A stretch of 64,000 nucleotides of DNA from Phoronis australis (Eukaryota; Phoronida; Phoronidae). Shown here one piece after another: positions 24,276 through 39,200 of the stretch. Made by a program: the position numbers and the translations under genes. Location of the stretch: NCBI GenBank assembly GCA_002633005.1, contig NMRA01000002.1, forward strand, positions 70,804 to 134,803, written 5' to 3'. The notes under the pieces were generated by a model. It had not been told where the DNA came from. It made no database searches and worked only from the letters and a program-made list of their open reading frames with translations. Position 1 is the stretch's first letter. Each line of letters begins with the position of its first letter.

Positions 24276-27200
24276 CTGAAACAGCATATTGTAATAGTTA
24301 ACCACGGCAGCAGCAGCACGTCATGGGCTGCGGTAGCTTCAATGACAGTAGCAGCCTAAGCAGCGGAAGCAACAGCAAGGATAACGGCAGTACTAGTATT
24401 AGCTGTTAGTAAGAATGGAAGTAACAACAGTGGCAGCGACTACCTACTGTATCAGCATGTGGCATTTTTTTAAATCACAAATAATGAGTCATGATGAGAT
24501 GGTTAGTTAAACTGAAACGATATTTACAATTCCAAAAAACAGTCCGGTTTACGTTTACGACGTAATTAATGCCACCACACGCTCTAAGTAAGGGACTCGA
24601 AGAAAATTTGAGCGTGTGGCATCCATTAAGGACTAGTTGTTGAAATGCAGTTGAAAACACAAGTTTTTCAGGGCAGGGACGAACACAACTGTTTGCATAC
24701 CTTCCTTCGGAGAGGCTGACTAGTTTGAAGGGACCACACTGAATAGATTCGGTCCGTTATTTTTAATAGTAACTCAGTAACGAAACTTTAGTTACCGAAG
24801 GGTTGCTCGCAGATACATGGTAAACACATTTCCACACCTGGCTCTAATGGTGACACAAACAGGACAATACAAAATTTCATTAACAGTAACGACTGCATTG
24901 ACTGGATTAATGTGAGCATGGGCGAAAGTCATGGTTAACGTGAATTATGTTTCATTCCAGTGGTTTATGAGTTAAACTTGCACTCCTAAATACCTAAAAT
25001 GTCACTGATTACGATTGGTGGCACATTTAACTTGAGCACCTTGATCTTTTAGATATGTATTTAGTACACGGTCATCAAAAAAATCACACCCCGTCGTTCT
25101 GATGCTGATCGATATGTGCGAGTTTCCTACAAACAACTCCTTCCTTCTTCATCAACAATGCTTCATCATAAAGACCTTCAAAATTAGTATTCTTGTAATT
25201 CTTTGGAAAACCAAAGTATTGTCATTTTTATCGTTATGAATTCATTGAAAGTATTCCTTTTGCGTAATTTATAAATAGCGGTCTTCAAGTTCTTCAAACT
25301 TCCATCCTTTCGATGTCGGTCTATCCTCTTCAGAGTATTCCATACAATCTCACATCTTTGGTTGTTTTGGCCGCATTTCTTGGTGATGTGCTTTGCATAA
25401 ACATGTTTTGTGTTTTTTTCGACGAATTTTAAATCATATCTACTTTCCCGCTCGTGAATAGTTGGCAGTGCCGGATTTGTATTGGGCAAAGGAAAAAATT
25501 GCCCTGTTCCGGATCTCCAAGACGGGAACCAATTTGAAAGTGACTCCTTTATAAACAGGAAAAGAGTGGTTACGTTAAGTTAGTTGGGTGACCCGCCAAA
25601 AACTGACCTTCCTTATAAATGTTAGGTTGTACGACTTCACAAAAACAGGAAACGAAAGGCAATTGATTTATAAATGGGATTCCTTTGCGTGAGCGGCCTC
25701 GTATTAGGAGAAAATATATAACTAAAAACAGGGACGACACGGAAGCCATCAACGGGCCTCCTCTAGTGGCTGATCCCCTAAATATCAAAGCATAAACAAT
25801 TTCAAAAACAGGAAATGTGAAGCAACTGATGGTATCCGCCAGGCTCTCAATTTATATCAAGTGATATACAATTTAAAAAAAAAACAGAGCAACAGACGAC
25901 TCCATTATCCTTCTACCCTCGCTGTCTTTCTTTTCTCGATTGTCCCCTGCCTTGCAGCCCTACACATATGCCAGTTGCAACAGCTTCATTCTGATGTCTG
26001 CAAAACAGGGCGACCACGAATAGCGTTCCACTACGTACAATCGCCTTCTGGAAGTTTGGTGGAGATACATGGAAATGGCTTCACTCAGACTCTGAACATC
26101 ACACGGCCAATCACTGCAACAGACGGTGAAGCCAAGACGGCGAGCCGCCCTCTGGGTGGACAGCCGACAAACTAACGATTTCTGTAGCTATGTAATTTTA
26201 AAGTGAGACTGCAGTTCTGTCATTTGTGTGACAAAATGATATTGCTGAGCCAAAGACTTACTTCTTGACTATCGTAGTTTGACGGTTCGCTGCTTGTGTC
26301 TTCCCTTGTGTCTTCAGCTGAGTCAAGTTTCTTGTGTTTCACTCTCATCTGAGGTCTGGCCATGGGGTACAAAATCATCACCAGCGATAGCGCTATGCCA
26401 ACAATGATCCCATACTAAAGGAGACCAAAATGACGTTATAAAAGTTATTAGTTTGTACCTGTATGGACTGTAAATTCAGAAAATGCTCGATCTTAGTGTG
26501 GAGTAGATTTCGCGTGCACCGACCTGTTCACATCTGGTGCGACTATTCATGTGGTGTAACAATGCGCATGACTGAGAAAATTTCTTGCTGGATAGCGCTG
26601 TTAGTGATGTCATTACCCGCCTACTCGTCAACTGTACCATTCTGTTGTTCAAAAATTTTTTTTGTCCAACACATCGGGAACTCTATACAACGCTAGCTTT
26701 TTGTAAGGGGAGCAGGGTTGCGTTCGATCCGTGAAGTTTATCTCTTGCAAGTTTGGCGATGTCACGTAAGGTCAAGCAAGATCACGTGAGTGAAAGACTG
26801 ATTTCTCGCGAGTGAGCTCGCAAAACGGTCACCACTGAAGTGATTAACCGGTGAGGCAGGAACCCTGAATTATGGGATAATATTAATTCTGTTCGATGAG
26901 CCATTCCTTGCCGTAGGTCACACATGAATGACTAGCATCTGAGAACGCCCTCCAGGTTTCAACGCAAGGAAAGGTCATTTGGATTTGATACACAATTATC
27001 TTACCTCAATGCCCAAAACAAACGAGAGAATGAAGGTTGTGAAGTATGGTATCAGATCTATTTCTGAAATGAATGTTACAAAATTAGCACGGCGATAACA
27101 AGTGGAAAATCGTCTATCCTGCTAGAAAAAAAAACATCCTTGTCATCTGGAAATTTTCGTAAACCAAAAGCAAATACCACAAAGTTATCCAAGATTTTTA

Positions 27201-30200
27201 ATTGTTCAACTTTCAGTCAAGTCCATCAACCGAGTCACGTTTATGTGGGCACTGGCGCATGAGTCAGTATTATGTTAACACGACATCACATTTTACGCCG
27301 ATGTCAACAACCGCTTGCCAAAAGAACGCCTCTGAAGTTGAAAAAATACAGCGGTGCTCTAAACAATAAATGTCATTACGTACTTTTATACCTCCATAGC
27401 GCAATGATGACCCCCAGATCCAACGATTGCAGCACAGCTACAAGGATGACGGCTGCTAGCGCTACCGTTGGGATGTAGTAGAAGCACGGAGTGAGCACGG
27501 CTAGAGCGAGGATGACCGTGGCACCAGTCACGATGCCACCTGCTGGGGTGCACGCACCCGTCTGGGAATTGACGTTTGACCTGTTGGTTTTCCAAAACAG
27601 ATTCATAGCTAAGACAACACGAGAAACCCAGATTGTAAATTCATACGTGTTCTCAAACGCTTCCAAGTTCTCGGCTGTTATGTAAATATGCCGAGAGACG
27701 TTTTGTTGTGCAGATGATTCGCGTGAGAAACAAGACTTTGGTGTTATGTGCACCAGTAAACACGCACGCACGCTTTCAGTGGTTTCTTTAAAAGTCTTCT
27801 TCCCAAACATTTAAAAAATTGGCATTTCGACTTTTAGACGATTTGTTGATCATGGACAGAAACAATTGAAAGTTCTAAATATATCCAAAATTGTACTCCA
27901 TGAAAACAGGAAGCACAGTATAAGTTTCTTGATCGGATTTTCGTGATCGTTTCTGAAATCTTATTTATATCCATTAAACTCCACATGCTGTACTGTTAAG
28001 CTGAGTAATTTAGCCAAACAATTTCCTTCGAACATATGACAATAAGGCTATACCTGGAGAAACTAGCAGTGACGGGGAACGCGCCCACGAATGCACCTAA
28101 AAAATTGGCGAGCCCCAGAGCTATGATTTCCTGGTTGGGGTCAATGCGGTAGTTGTTCCGTCGAGCTGTAATAAACATGTTTAATTCTAACTCACCACTC
28201 TATATTGAAGTCAAACTCCCGGCCAACAACGTGTTTTGATATATTTTGGGTCTGGATTTGTATGAACTCGAGATCACTGTCATTAAATTTGAGATCTAGA
28301 GTATTAAAGTTTACGAAAAAGGGTGCCTAGCTGAACTGGTACGACTTCGACAGGCTCGCCTACGTGGTTCTATAGGACTAGGCTATCTGGACACACTTAC
28401 CGCGTGGACAAATGTCCTTAATGCCGGTATGAAACGGTCTTAATGTACATCGAACAAGCAACAAAAGTAGGCATTCCTTACTGATTTCATTATTATTTTT
28501 TATATTACGAAAAGTTCTTGCTCATGTTGACTGCTGGGGTGTATCGCTTGAATAACCAGACGTCGGGTAGAAAATTCCTATGTGTCTATATATCGAGTGT
28601 ATAATCCTAGTTAGTTCGCACTTAATGATCTTTACGATCGAGTTACAAATAGAAGTGCAAACTCCAGTTTTGAGTGCAAATTTTGAACTTTAAAAGGTTC
28701 AATTAAGAGGAAATCAAGTGCGAACTAAGATGTCTGCATAAAACCATGATATTCTCGAGTCCACACTTCAGAGACAACGTACTATTGCGTTCATTCTAGC
28801 GTCGAACAGAAAAATGTCACAGATAAGACAAAGCTCAACCTCGAAGATTAGACAGGAGGGTCCCTTTTTCTCGAGGAGTATACTGGCTTATTATAAGTCA
28901 AGAGTCAGAAATCTCACTACAGTGAAGTAACCAAAAGTTGATGTGTTGTCTTCTGTCTAGTTATAGAACTCTAGCCTCATGCGCGTACCCAGGCTTGAAT
29001 ATATCATGGGGGGCTCGAGTTTCCGACGATGTGGACCTTTTCCTAACAAAAAAGCGGGAGGACTAAAACAACGGAATACCACGTTCGGAGCTGTGAGTTT
29101 TGCGTTTACGCCTTTTTAGTGGACTTTTGTCTCATTTTCTCCGACTTTTTGTTTCTCCGAGGCGGACCTTTTTACCCACTTCCGCCAAATGGGGGGCTTG
29201 CTAGAGCCCTACGAGCCCCCTCCCCCTGGGTGCGCGCATGAGCCTTCTATGGTATAAATCGAGCAGACTACGGATTTCTATAATGTAGACAGACTTTCTA
29301 TCTAGCACTGTAGACAGACTTTCTGTCTAGTACTATAGACAGACTTTCTGACTTACAGGCTTCGCCAGTTTTCGCTAAGCTATCCGCAGAATGATTTTCA
29401 GCCAAAAGACAAAGGCCAATAAACTCTCTGACAAACAGGTCCCTTGTACAGTCTAAATCGAACCATCAACGGGCCTTTATTATCACGCTGACATTCCCAC
29501 ATGCCAATAATATATAATACGTAAGTGGCCATACGCCACGTTTTGGAGAACATACCGACTGACTTGGTTTGGTTCAGATATAGAACGTCTGCATGTTACA
29601 TGTGTCAAACAAAAAGATGACTGGATATTAGGCAAATGTTTTGAACAAAATACGTTTCGGGTTGTAGCTACCAATGCCTGCTGAAAGAAAGTACAAGACT
29701 ATACATTAGGAAGTCTACTTACCAAGGGCTTTTGCAATGGCTATACTTTGTAAAATACTGATAAACGGCGTGATAACTATTCCAGTGCCAATATGCTACA
29801 AGAAAAAAAAAACTCTATTTCATCAACTAAAATTGAGAACCCAGTAAACAACCACACAACAAAAATATGGATATTTTTGCTATTTTCTTTTATTGCAAGG
29901 TATTGCATGCCATTGGAAAGATTATTTATTCGTGTTTTGAAAAATGCCAGTTGCGATCCAAAGTTGTTTTTAGATTCTGACGCACCTGGATAAAGTTTCG
30001 TAAAAACATGAATCTCGGCAAGAAAGCTCGCGTGATCACGAAGAGCTACGCAAGTTCTTGGCTTAGTCTTGCATGGAACGCAAGCCAGGGTCGATTTCAA
30101 TAACGCTACAGAAAACAAGATCTCGCGATAGTCCGCGAAATATAAATATTTTGAATAAGAGCATGTGATTTGTGTTGAACTTTTCGCCCCTCAAGAGTTA

Positions 30201-33200
30201 TTGAACTCGGTCCTGGTGTTAAACAGTGATTGTTGTGAAAACACTTTACATGCAAGTTGTGTTGTCTGAAAGATAAATAAAGTGTCCGATAGTATGCATT
30301 GCATTATAAAAACATTGACAGCAAAATATCACTTTTTGAATATTTTGAATGGTTTACGGTGGAGTATTTAAAGCTGAAAAGCCCGCTCAAGAGCAACAAA
30401 TTTATTTTTTAAGACCTCATTGATTGCGTTCGTCATGCTACAAAAAGAAGCCATTATAGGATTCGAGAATTTTATCCACGGCATTGTGGGACAGTTTTTA
30501 GTTAGGATCTGCTGGAACGTCCTTTTTGCTGGGCATTCGAAGAAACAACCATCATACAAAAATAAAAAATTGAATGTGAACCTCAAAATGCGTCGGAAGC
30601 AACTTATAGAGGAGCCATCCGATTATGCTTTTTACACGTCCACAAAGTAGTTTTCATGATATTACCTTATTTTTACGAGCTAGCACCTGTACCATGTTGC
30701 ATTTGAAAAACTACAGCAGCGTCATAGATGAAACAATTAAAAGAGAACATTCGTGTTTGCGTGACAATTAGGCTAGGTTCACATGTTTACATTTTGTACA
30801 CGGAAATACTACCAAAGACGCGACCTAAGCATATTTACTCGGCTCGACGAAACGTCAAGGTTTTCGAAACGTTGCGTTGCCGGTCTGTGTTAGCTCATAA
30901 AGAACAAGATCCGTTTTCAAAAGAAAACAATCATGTGAATAGGACCAAAATGGCAGCTAAAGTATGATTGTACATGTCAACCCGAACAACTCTCTCATAC
31001 GCACGGAAAATATTTCTGATGTTGAAATTGTTCCATTCTCGTACTGTAGCGTGAGATTTGGAAAACGAAATGATGGTAAGCCAGCCTCGATGTATCCTGT
31101 TAATGTAAGTACATTTATGTCCTCACTGGTCAACAAGGCGACCACACCGGCCGAGATAAGTACAACAATGGCGTTTCTTGCTGCAAAGAAAAAAATAGGG
31201 AATATTTAAGAACTTTAAAAAAATCTTAAACAATGGACCGGGGGCCTGATACAATTGTCATGTCATGTAAGTTTGCGGATTTCTCATGCTGGATATATTT
31301 CCTCCGAGCGGGTGTTTTGTCGTTTCAATTTCCTAAAGGTTCACTTTTAGTGTTCATTTAGGATCTTTGTAAATATGTTCATTTTGGAAAAGTATGGTAA
31401 GCAAAGGTTATATCACGGAAGATACTCGACTATATTTTTGACGTGGGTAGTGCAGTAGTAGTGAAATAAGGTAAGTTCACTGTTTAATGAATTTAAGATT
31501 GCCGTTTGAATTACGTCATACCTGATGTGTGCAGAAGGGTCTGTCTTTTTTAGTATGAAGTCATCGCGAAATTCGATGTAGCGCGCTACTTTTAAACGCC
31601 AAAATAACAAAAAAATAATAAAAAGCGTAAGGCAACATCAGAATAATATCGGTCGATTCGTGGAATAATGTCTCGTGAGATATTACTACATATACGCCAC
31701 TCTCGGTACGTTTTGTGTATTTATCACATACACGTTGAATCTGTCGAGTGCAATACCGCCGTGTAATAATGTTTCGCGTATTCACCTCCGGCACTACTTC
31801 AACAGTGACCTCTGACATGGAAAGTTCAAAAGGTAGGTCAATGTCGACTCGACGTCGTTAGCCGTTTCGATCATCAAACTTTCAGAATATATTTTTAAGC
31901 AATACAGTTGCAGCAATATAAATAACACTCGACACGCAATCAGGCCCTAAACGTAACCGCCGAAAAATGAAAAAAGTTAGGAATTCGAAGCGTATTGGAC
32001 AAATACAAAACGTACCTCGATTGGCGTAGATGAAGTAATATCCAACTCGACATTATTCGGCGTATCGTGGGATATTACTTCATCTACGCCACCCTCGGTA
32101 CGTTTTGTGTATTTATTGAAAAAATAACGATTTCAAATGTTTTGTGTTAGCCAATGTGGTAAAACAAATTTACGACTTTTAAGCAAACTTTGCTGAGACA
32201 CCTTTAATTTTGAATGAATGCGTGAATTGGAGTTCCAATGTTTAGGAACATTAAGAGTTTAATAAAGAACAAAAAGTCCCCAAAATATATTTAATACAGT
32301 GTCAGCTTACAGTGACTGTAGATTAGTCGTCTTACCTGTTCCAAGCAACCAGCAAATCCTACAGCCTATCTGTGCAGCGCGACCACGCGTCGTTTTGTCT
32401 GTAAACCTTTCACTCAATACGTCACTGGCATCTATTACCAACTACAAATTGTTTTAAAAGACATCAACATTAAATGGAAATAAAGTGTAGGCAACAAAGT
32501 ATATTTGCAGGCAACAAGAATACATGGAGAACTTTTTACAATAAATTTTTGATAAAACGAGAAAGTTAAACCTGTTGGCACTAAAAGCATTGTCATTGAG
32601 GATAGAAACTTGAGGATATTTAAGATCCAAGCCTGTGCTTTCAGTCAAATAGCTACAAAACTCATAAAACTGAACTCAGTAAGATTATATATTTTCCAGG
32701 AAAGTAGAAAATGTGTAGAAGAGAATTTTTTTACTCTGCGCCAATCTGCCAATGATGGCTTCACGTGACCATGTCTTTTGAGTAAAATCAAGCAAAAGAG
32801 AAAATGTACATGTATGTTCACAGCAAAACAAAAACTTCATGATCATGTCCTGTACGTGTTCAAGATGAAGTCTCAAAAGTGACGTTACATTTTTAGGTTA
32901 TCATTTCGTTTTCGTTTACACAAGTTTTGATTTTTTTCATGAAGCTGATAAAATTGCTATTTTTGATAAAAGCTCATGCAAAGCAATTTTAAAATAATTC
33001 CTAACAGGGTTTTGGGGAACAGTGTGCAAAGCAAAGTATCTGAATGTTTTGTTTGAACCCGACTGGACATCTTCCGAAATTGGGAAAATGTGGGCAAGTT
33101 TCTAGGGTCCTGCAAAATCTTAAAATGTAAGTGCACAGGGCATGAAGTAGACTAAAGGTAGTTAAATTTTTATTATATAAACACCTTACCTTCAAACCAA

Positions 33201-36200
33201 CTAGAGCTAAAATGCAGGCAACACCAGCGATCAAGTCCCAGTAACTAAAATGTTGAATAAAAATCAAAGTAGCAAATAGTAAAGCACGTAACGTCATCAA
33301 AATAACTCTGAACATTTCAGAAAACTAATTCGCTAAGTTACAGTAATAATTATTTCGAACTGTACTACAATAACTTTTGGGACTTCAAAGACAGGATGCA
33401 ATAACTTACTTCGTTTCGCCAATGCGACGAAAAAATTCCCCAATGCTGATAAAAAATGACCTCGGAAGCTTTCGAATTCCAAATAATAGCTGAAAGGTAA
33501 AACGCATTTAATAACTGCTTTGTTACATGGTCTTACAGTCGTTTGCTATACATAGCCAGGTAGGCTATTTCCACATGTAAATGTTTATAAGTGTACTGCA
33601 TTTTTCATTCGGATTCAGATAATTGCTATGTCAAACTACGACTCGATTGCTGTTATCCTTTATTGAGTTTTCTAAAATTGTGCTGATCGACGGACCTGCA
33701 TCCGAACTGTTTCTAGCAACGCTATCTCGTATGTTTATTGCTGACGCATCTGTAACTGTTATGGCACGATTTGGACCCTTAAACAGGAATAAAAATGCAG
33801 ACACATCACGTTTTCAAAACTTTTGCAGGTCTTGGATTTTTTTCCAGATTTAGGTTACCACAGTAGTAATTTAGCACTTGGAATTTTAAAAAATAAGTGT
33901 TCAGATTGATCGGTGTACTCCGACAGCGGTTACACCTATTGTATGCTCCCTGGGAGTTGAGAAGGATTAAAATTGACCGAGTCCAAAGCCAGGTAATATT
34001 TTTTCGAAGTACGTGGTAATTTACCGCGCTACGTAAATCCGGCTTAATTATTGTTATTCTTTTTTAATTTTAGCGCTTCAGTTTTATTTATATGTCCCAA
34101 AGCCTCAAAATGACGTCATAATAAGCAAGCGATATTCACCAAAGATTCGTTACAACAGTTAATATAGAACGTAGCAAATTTCTCTGGAAACGGAAACTTC
34201 TAATTTGGTGCCACCGCTTGACAGAACAACTGACGTCTGACTTTGGTCCAATATTGTTGTATAACATACTGGCTTAGCCTGGCGTATGAGGTGAGGAGGA
34301 GATCAAACGCATGATTGAAATGAATATCAAGAAGGGGGGACTTTTTGCAACGAACATTGTAGGGAAATTGCCCCTTTGTGCACCTGGGACTATTCCAGTG
34401 GTATTTTAATAAAGTCTGACGTTTCCTCAGTTTTCATTTGAGTCAGTTCAATGTCAAAACTGTCGTCGGTACCTTAATTTGGCTCCAAGCTATTGTGATG
34501 GACGCGGCTGATGCGAAGGCTGAGATCACGGGAATGGAGATGAAGTTGATGGCGAAACCTAGGAATACAAAAACCTAATCTAAAAGATCACGTTAAATTA
34601 GTAAGAGCGGGACATATATAACGGATTGCTGTAAGTTTTTCTCATGGGGAACAACCTTCCTAGCCAAAAACGTCGGTGTCTTTTGTTTTTAAGAATATGT
34701 ATTTGCAAACGAGACAAACAAACTATAGCCTACCAAGACGTGGACAGAGAATATACGTGACACCAAACTGGTAAAAATGAAGTTCAGTCTTCTGGCAATT
34801 CTGAAGAGAGTTTAAATGAGAATTGTTTACCTCCGCCAGTGGAGTCAAGAGGTTATGAATTGGGTAACGTGTGTTTAGAGACATGCAAACGCACGCGCAA
34901 AACGCACACACAAATGCACACATGTTTATAACGACGTCTGAAAAATCAGCAAGACTTGAGCCTGAGCCAGCCGTGAGCAAGTTAACCTTAGTAAAAATCT
35001 AGAAAAATGTGAAACTTCAGGGTTTTTTTTGTATCCGTGGACTGGGAAAAATGTTTTAGAGAAATTTGAAAAAAAAACTGCCGACCACAATACCGACGCC
35101 ATTATGAACTGGAAGATTCCTCGATCACTCAATGCCGACGCGCAAGCACCTCAAGACGGCCTTTCCAGCTTACCGAGAACATGTGAGTGTGCACTACAAA
35201 TAACAAGCGAATAGCTGGATTTTTAGAATGTCGATTATGCTTCTTAGTGTTAGAAATTAGTAGCGGGTGATGAAACGCTTATTGTGTTAGCATGGACGCG
35301 GGGAATTGTACTTAAATGTGCTTGGAAAACCGATTGAATTGAAGAACGTAGCTGAGAGTATGATTTGAATCCCAGTCGAGAAGTTTTTCAAGGGTGACTG
35401 GGTTACTTCAGTTTTCTCCCTGAGGACATCTCTAGTTTTCTCAGTAATAGCTCACAAACCACCTCCACAAAAAAGTAGTAGCCAACAGTAAAACATTAAA
35501 GAGCACCTAAATGTAATATTCCAATTCCCAGTTGAACGACTCCAGTCATGAATGTTAGCAGGATGATGTAGGTGGCGTTACGATGAATAGGCGTCTCACC
35601 AAACTGAATCGCCAAAATCGCCATGGATGCAGTCGGTCCTAATGTGATGTCTTTGGAGGTTCCAAATATGCTGTAGACGAAGCAGCTCATAAAGGATGTG
35701 TACAGTCCATACTGAAAAATAGTACATAGTTAACAATAGTAGAAAATTGTTATCTGGCCAACAGAAACCAGGCCTTAAGGTCTCACAACTGTATTTATAT
35801 GCGCTAACTGCGAAGCGATACCGAAGCTAGTTTATAATGCTATTCTAGAAGAATAGGTTATTCCAAGGTCAACGTTGGAATCGAAGCAGGACTTTTGCTG
35901 GTTACTTAAGATATGTCATTTAACAAGGAGAAACAACAGCTTGTACTGGCGGCAATCGAACTCTCAGGACCCTTCGACACAGCCCAATACTCAATATTAT
36001 TCGATGACTTCGACGATATATCTTGGTTCCAGTCACATATAGGCGTTTGTTTTTCTAGTTGTTGAACACGACAGTTTAGGAAAATCCAAGAGCACGTCTT
36101 TAAGATTATGTAGGACCTTAACAGCAAGTCTGAGTATTTAATCAAATATCTACATAACTTTATAGGTTTTAAAGTATGAAGCTTGCAGGATTTGCTTTTT

Positions 36201-39200
36201 GGCTTTTCACCAGTCTGTCATTAATCGGTTCACTTGACCACCCCATTCAGTGAAATTTAGCACATGGATGGGTGATAGCAACACAACAGTATTAATAAAA
36301 TGGCCAAGCTTTATTTTATGTTCAAGATGAAACCTCAAAAGTGCTGTTGCGGATTTCTTAGTTAGCATTTCATTTTCGTTTTATGCAACGTTTAGTCCCT
36401 TGTGTAACAGCGGAATTTTTTTAATAATTGCCTACAGTGTTTCGGAAAAACAGTACATAAGTAAACTTATGGCTGTACTTTGGTAGCAAATTTTCCGATA
36501 TGAAAGATTTGTTGAATACACGAGAGTTGTCGTTACTAACAATATTTTTTCCGTTCCTTTCGTATCCTCGGAACAATGTTCGGCACTCAACAGAACATTG
36601 TAAAGCAACTGACCAAGAGATATGATGAAAAGACACATGATATTTCGAAGCATACTTGTTTCATTCAGACCAAAAGCTGAAGACATACACAGTGGGACAC
36701 GGTAGGTGTGAAATACTTTACGCTTGTTTGCGTATTTTTGGCTCTGGATTTTCTCCAAAAATTAGCGTATTGTGCAATATGAAATTATAGTGGATACAGC
36801 ATAAAGGACAGGCAAGTCAACATTGCTCTGCGTTAAGCGAAACGACCAAAAATTGACTCAAGAAACCTTGGACTAATTGTTTGTGAGAAGCCGACCTATG
36901 CCTCAGGTGGCGCCCAGCGAATCAAACATGGATGATGACGTTACCATTAACAGTATCATGAAGGTACTGCAGCCGCCTCAGGTGGTAAGCCAGATAAAAT
37001 TTTGGAACTGCAGCGCTAACGAGCCAACGTCTTTTGCTTGTAAAGAAACTTGCCGAGCATCAGGAAGAATATGAGAAAAAAAGTTAACGGCTTGAAGAGA
37101 AAATAGACATTTTGACCGCTGAGGCTGACCAACACGAGCAACACTGTCGTAGAAATAATGTCACTTACGACGTGAAGCAAAGTGCACCAGAAAAGAGAGA
37201 ATACACTAATACGTAGTACTGGATTTTACCAAAAATGACGATTGATATTTAGTAAATTTTTTTCTAATTTAGTTCGTGGCCTCTTATTCAGTGCATCCAA
37301 AAGTGTCATCTAAAAATTGCACAGAGCTTTCAGTCCCTTAATTTTGCCGTCAAAACATACAGATTGTGGGTTCATGAAACGATGTTTTCCGAAATTTCTT
37401 TCGTCGGCCTTAACTTAGTCGGAATTTCGGTCTCAATCTGTACAGATTTTATGGCCTTTAGTCCGCTCATGACATGGGAATAGCAGTTACAGATCTTACC
37501 ACACCAAGACTAGGCTAGACGAGGTGCTTTTGTCCCTTATAACATCAAAGGAATTGTGGCACCATCCAAGTAGCAAGTCAAGCCTAAAAACGTGCCCCGG
37601 TTAAATGAGTGTGTCAATCGTTATTCGAAAGTAGTGCATCTGTACATATTTTTTCCACCAGATTAAGTTTTTGCATTCGAACGACAAAAGGTATGGTAAT
37701 GCGCTGTCTGAACAGGTGGTAGGGATTAGTGGGAGGGGGGGGGGGGTGATTTGCAAACGCAGCATGTTAAGTCAATTTTCAGGAAACGGGCACTTCGACA
37801 TTTTGCCTGTGGCTTAAAGTGCTTAAAGCCACCAATTTCAGATTAAAAAAACAACCCCACAAGTCGATCAGCTGTCAAACTGAAACAATCCCAACCACTG
37901 CGTGACGATATGTCAATTAGCTGATGTCGAGGTAGGAGAATTTAATGGTCGATACGTATTACGTAGAATCGGGATCACGTACTATCATAGCATTCATAGG
38001 CGGATTTAGGGGGGGCCAGGGGGCCCGACCCTCTCCCTCCCCCTTGGCTGCCGCAAAAAAGTAAAACAACAAGAGTGTAAGGAAATGTTGATTTTATTAA
38101 TTAATCCCGGTAATTAACATTATACGGCTGAAACGAGATTTAAATGTGTGCAGTTTTAGTGTGTTTGGTGGGGTTCAGATCCAATTTCAAGTGTCAGATT
38201 CGGAACACGGCGCAATCGTAACGGATACCCCAGGCGACCGGCAGTGGCGCTGAGCACTACGACTCCGTTTATGTCGTCTGCTTCACTGTGCAATAACTTC
38301 ATTTTTTAAAGAAAATGGAATCTGAGTGAATTTTAATCAAAGCCTTTGTGAATCACTCAGAAACTCATAATTCTCTCTTTGTCAAATCTTAACGATTTCC
38401 AAAGCAATCGCGTCATTATGCAAAAACAAAAAAACGGATTTGGTCTTATGGGCAATTGAAGACTATTTTAAATACAACAAATTTGTTACGAAATGACTGC
38501 AAAAAATATAAAAAGTGCAATAAGCATTACAAAAAGAAGTAGGTTTCGCGCGCAAACGCTGTGGACCATATACAAGTAAGTCTCCTACTATCAAATTACG
38601 AGTTAAATCGTGCTGGTGCAGTGGTAAAGCACGCGCGCTCTATCCGTCAGGTCGTGAATTCCCCCTCCTGACCTCTCCCCATTCGGTGCTATGCGCATCT
38701 ACAATTGTGCTTTGCGCAAATGATTACAGACAAAATGTTGGCCCCCCTAGATCTAGCGTGAAAAGTCGTGCCTCTGGTACAATAACGGATGGCAAGGCGT
38801 TGCGTTTGTGGTGGTTGTGACACGCTGTGGCTCTTTTCACTTTCCGTCGCACATCAGAGAAGCGCTGACATGACTATGTTTGTGCAAGGGACAAAACCGT
38901 GCCACAGGCTATGCTAGCGCCCTCTGTGATCTGCTCTGATCATTTTGAAGCATCTCGTTTTGATGAATCTGTCTTTAACCGCTTCAGTCTGGGGTATTCA
39001 AGGTGTACTGTGTGGAAAGCATTACAAATTCCAGCCCCATGTGCCCTTGACCACTAGCTTTTTGCTATGTTGCTCTTCCACTAAGTGTGTATGTTATTAT
39101 AACTTCTTTTGTTCATCCTCGCCACCATCGTCGTCATATTCGCTTTCTTCGTCATCATCTTTATCGTCATTTTTTTGGTTCATTTCGCCAAGCTTCGATC

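Noticed and set aside
24144-24460. Ser/Ala-rich frames next to exon 14 of copy B
   Set aside because: They come from an imperfect AGC/CAG-type triplet-rich stretch in the intron and antisense of the exon.
38610-38680. tRNA-like sequence in the left arm of the fold-back element (A-box-like TGGTGCAGTGG, weak B-box)
   Set aside because: It cannot be folded into a cloverleaf by eye and the second box is poor. At most a fossil of a tRNA-derived repeat; not called as a gene.
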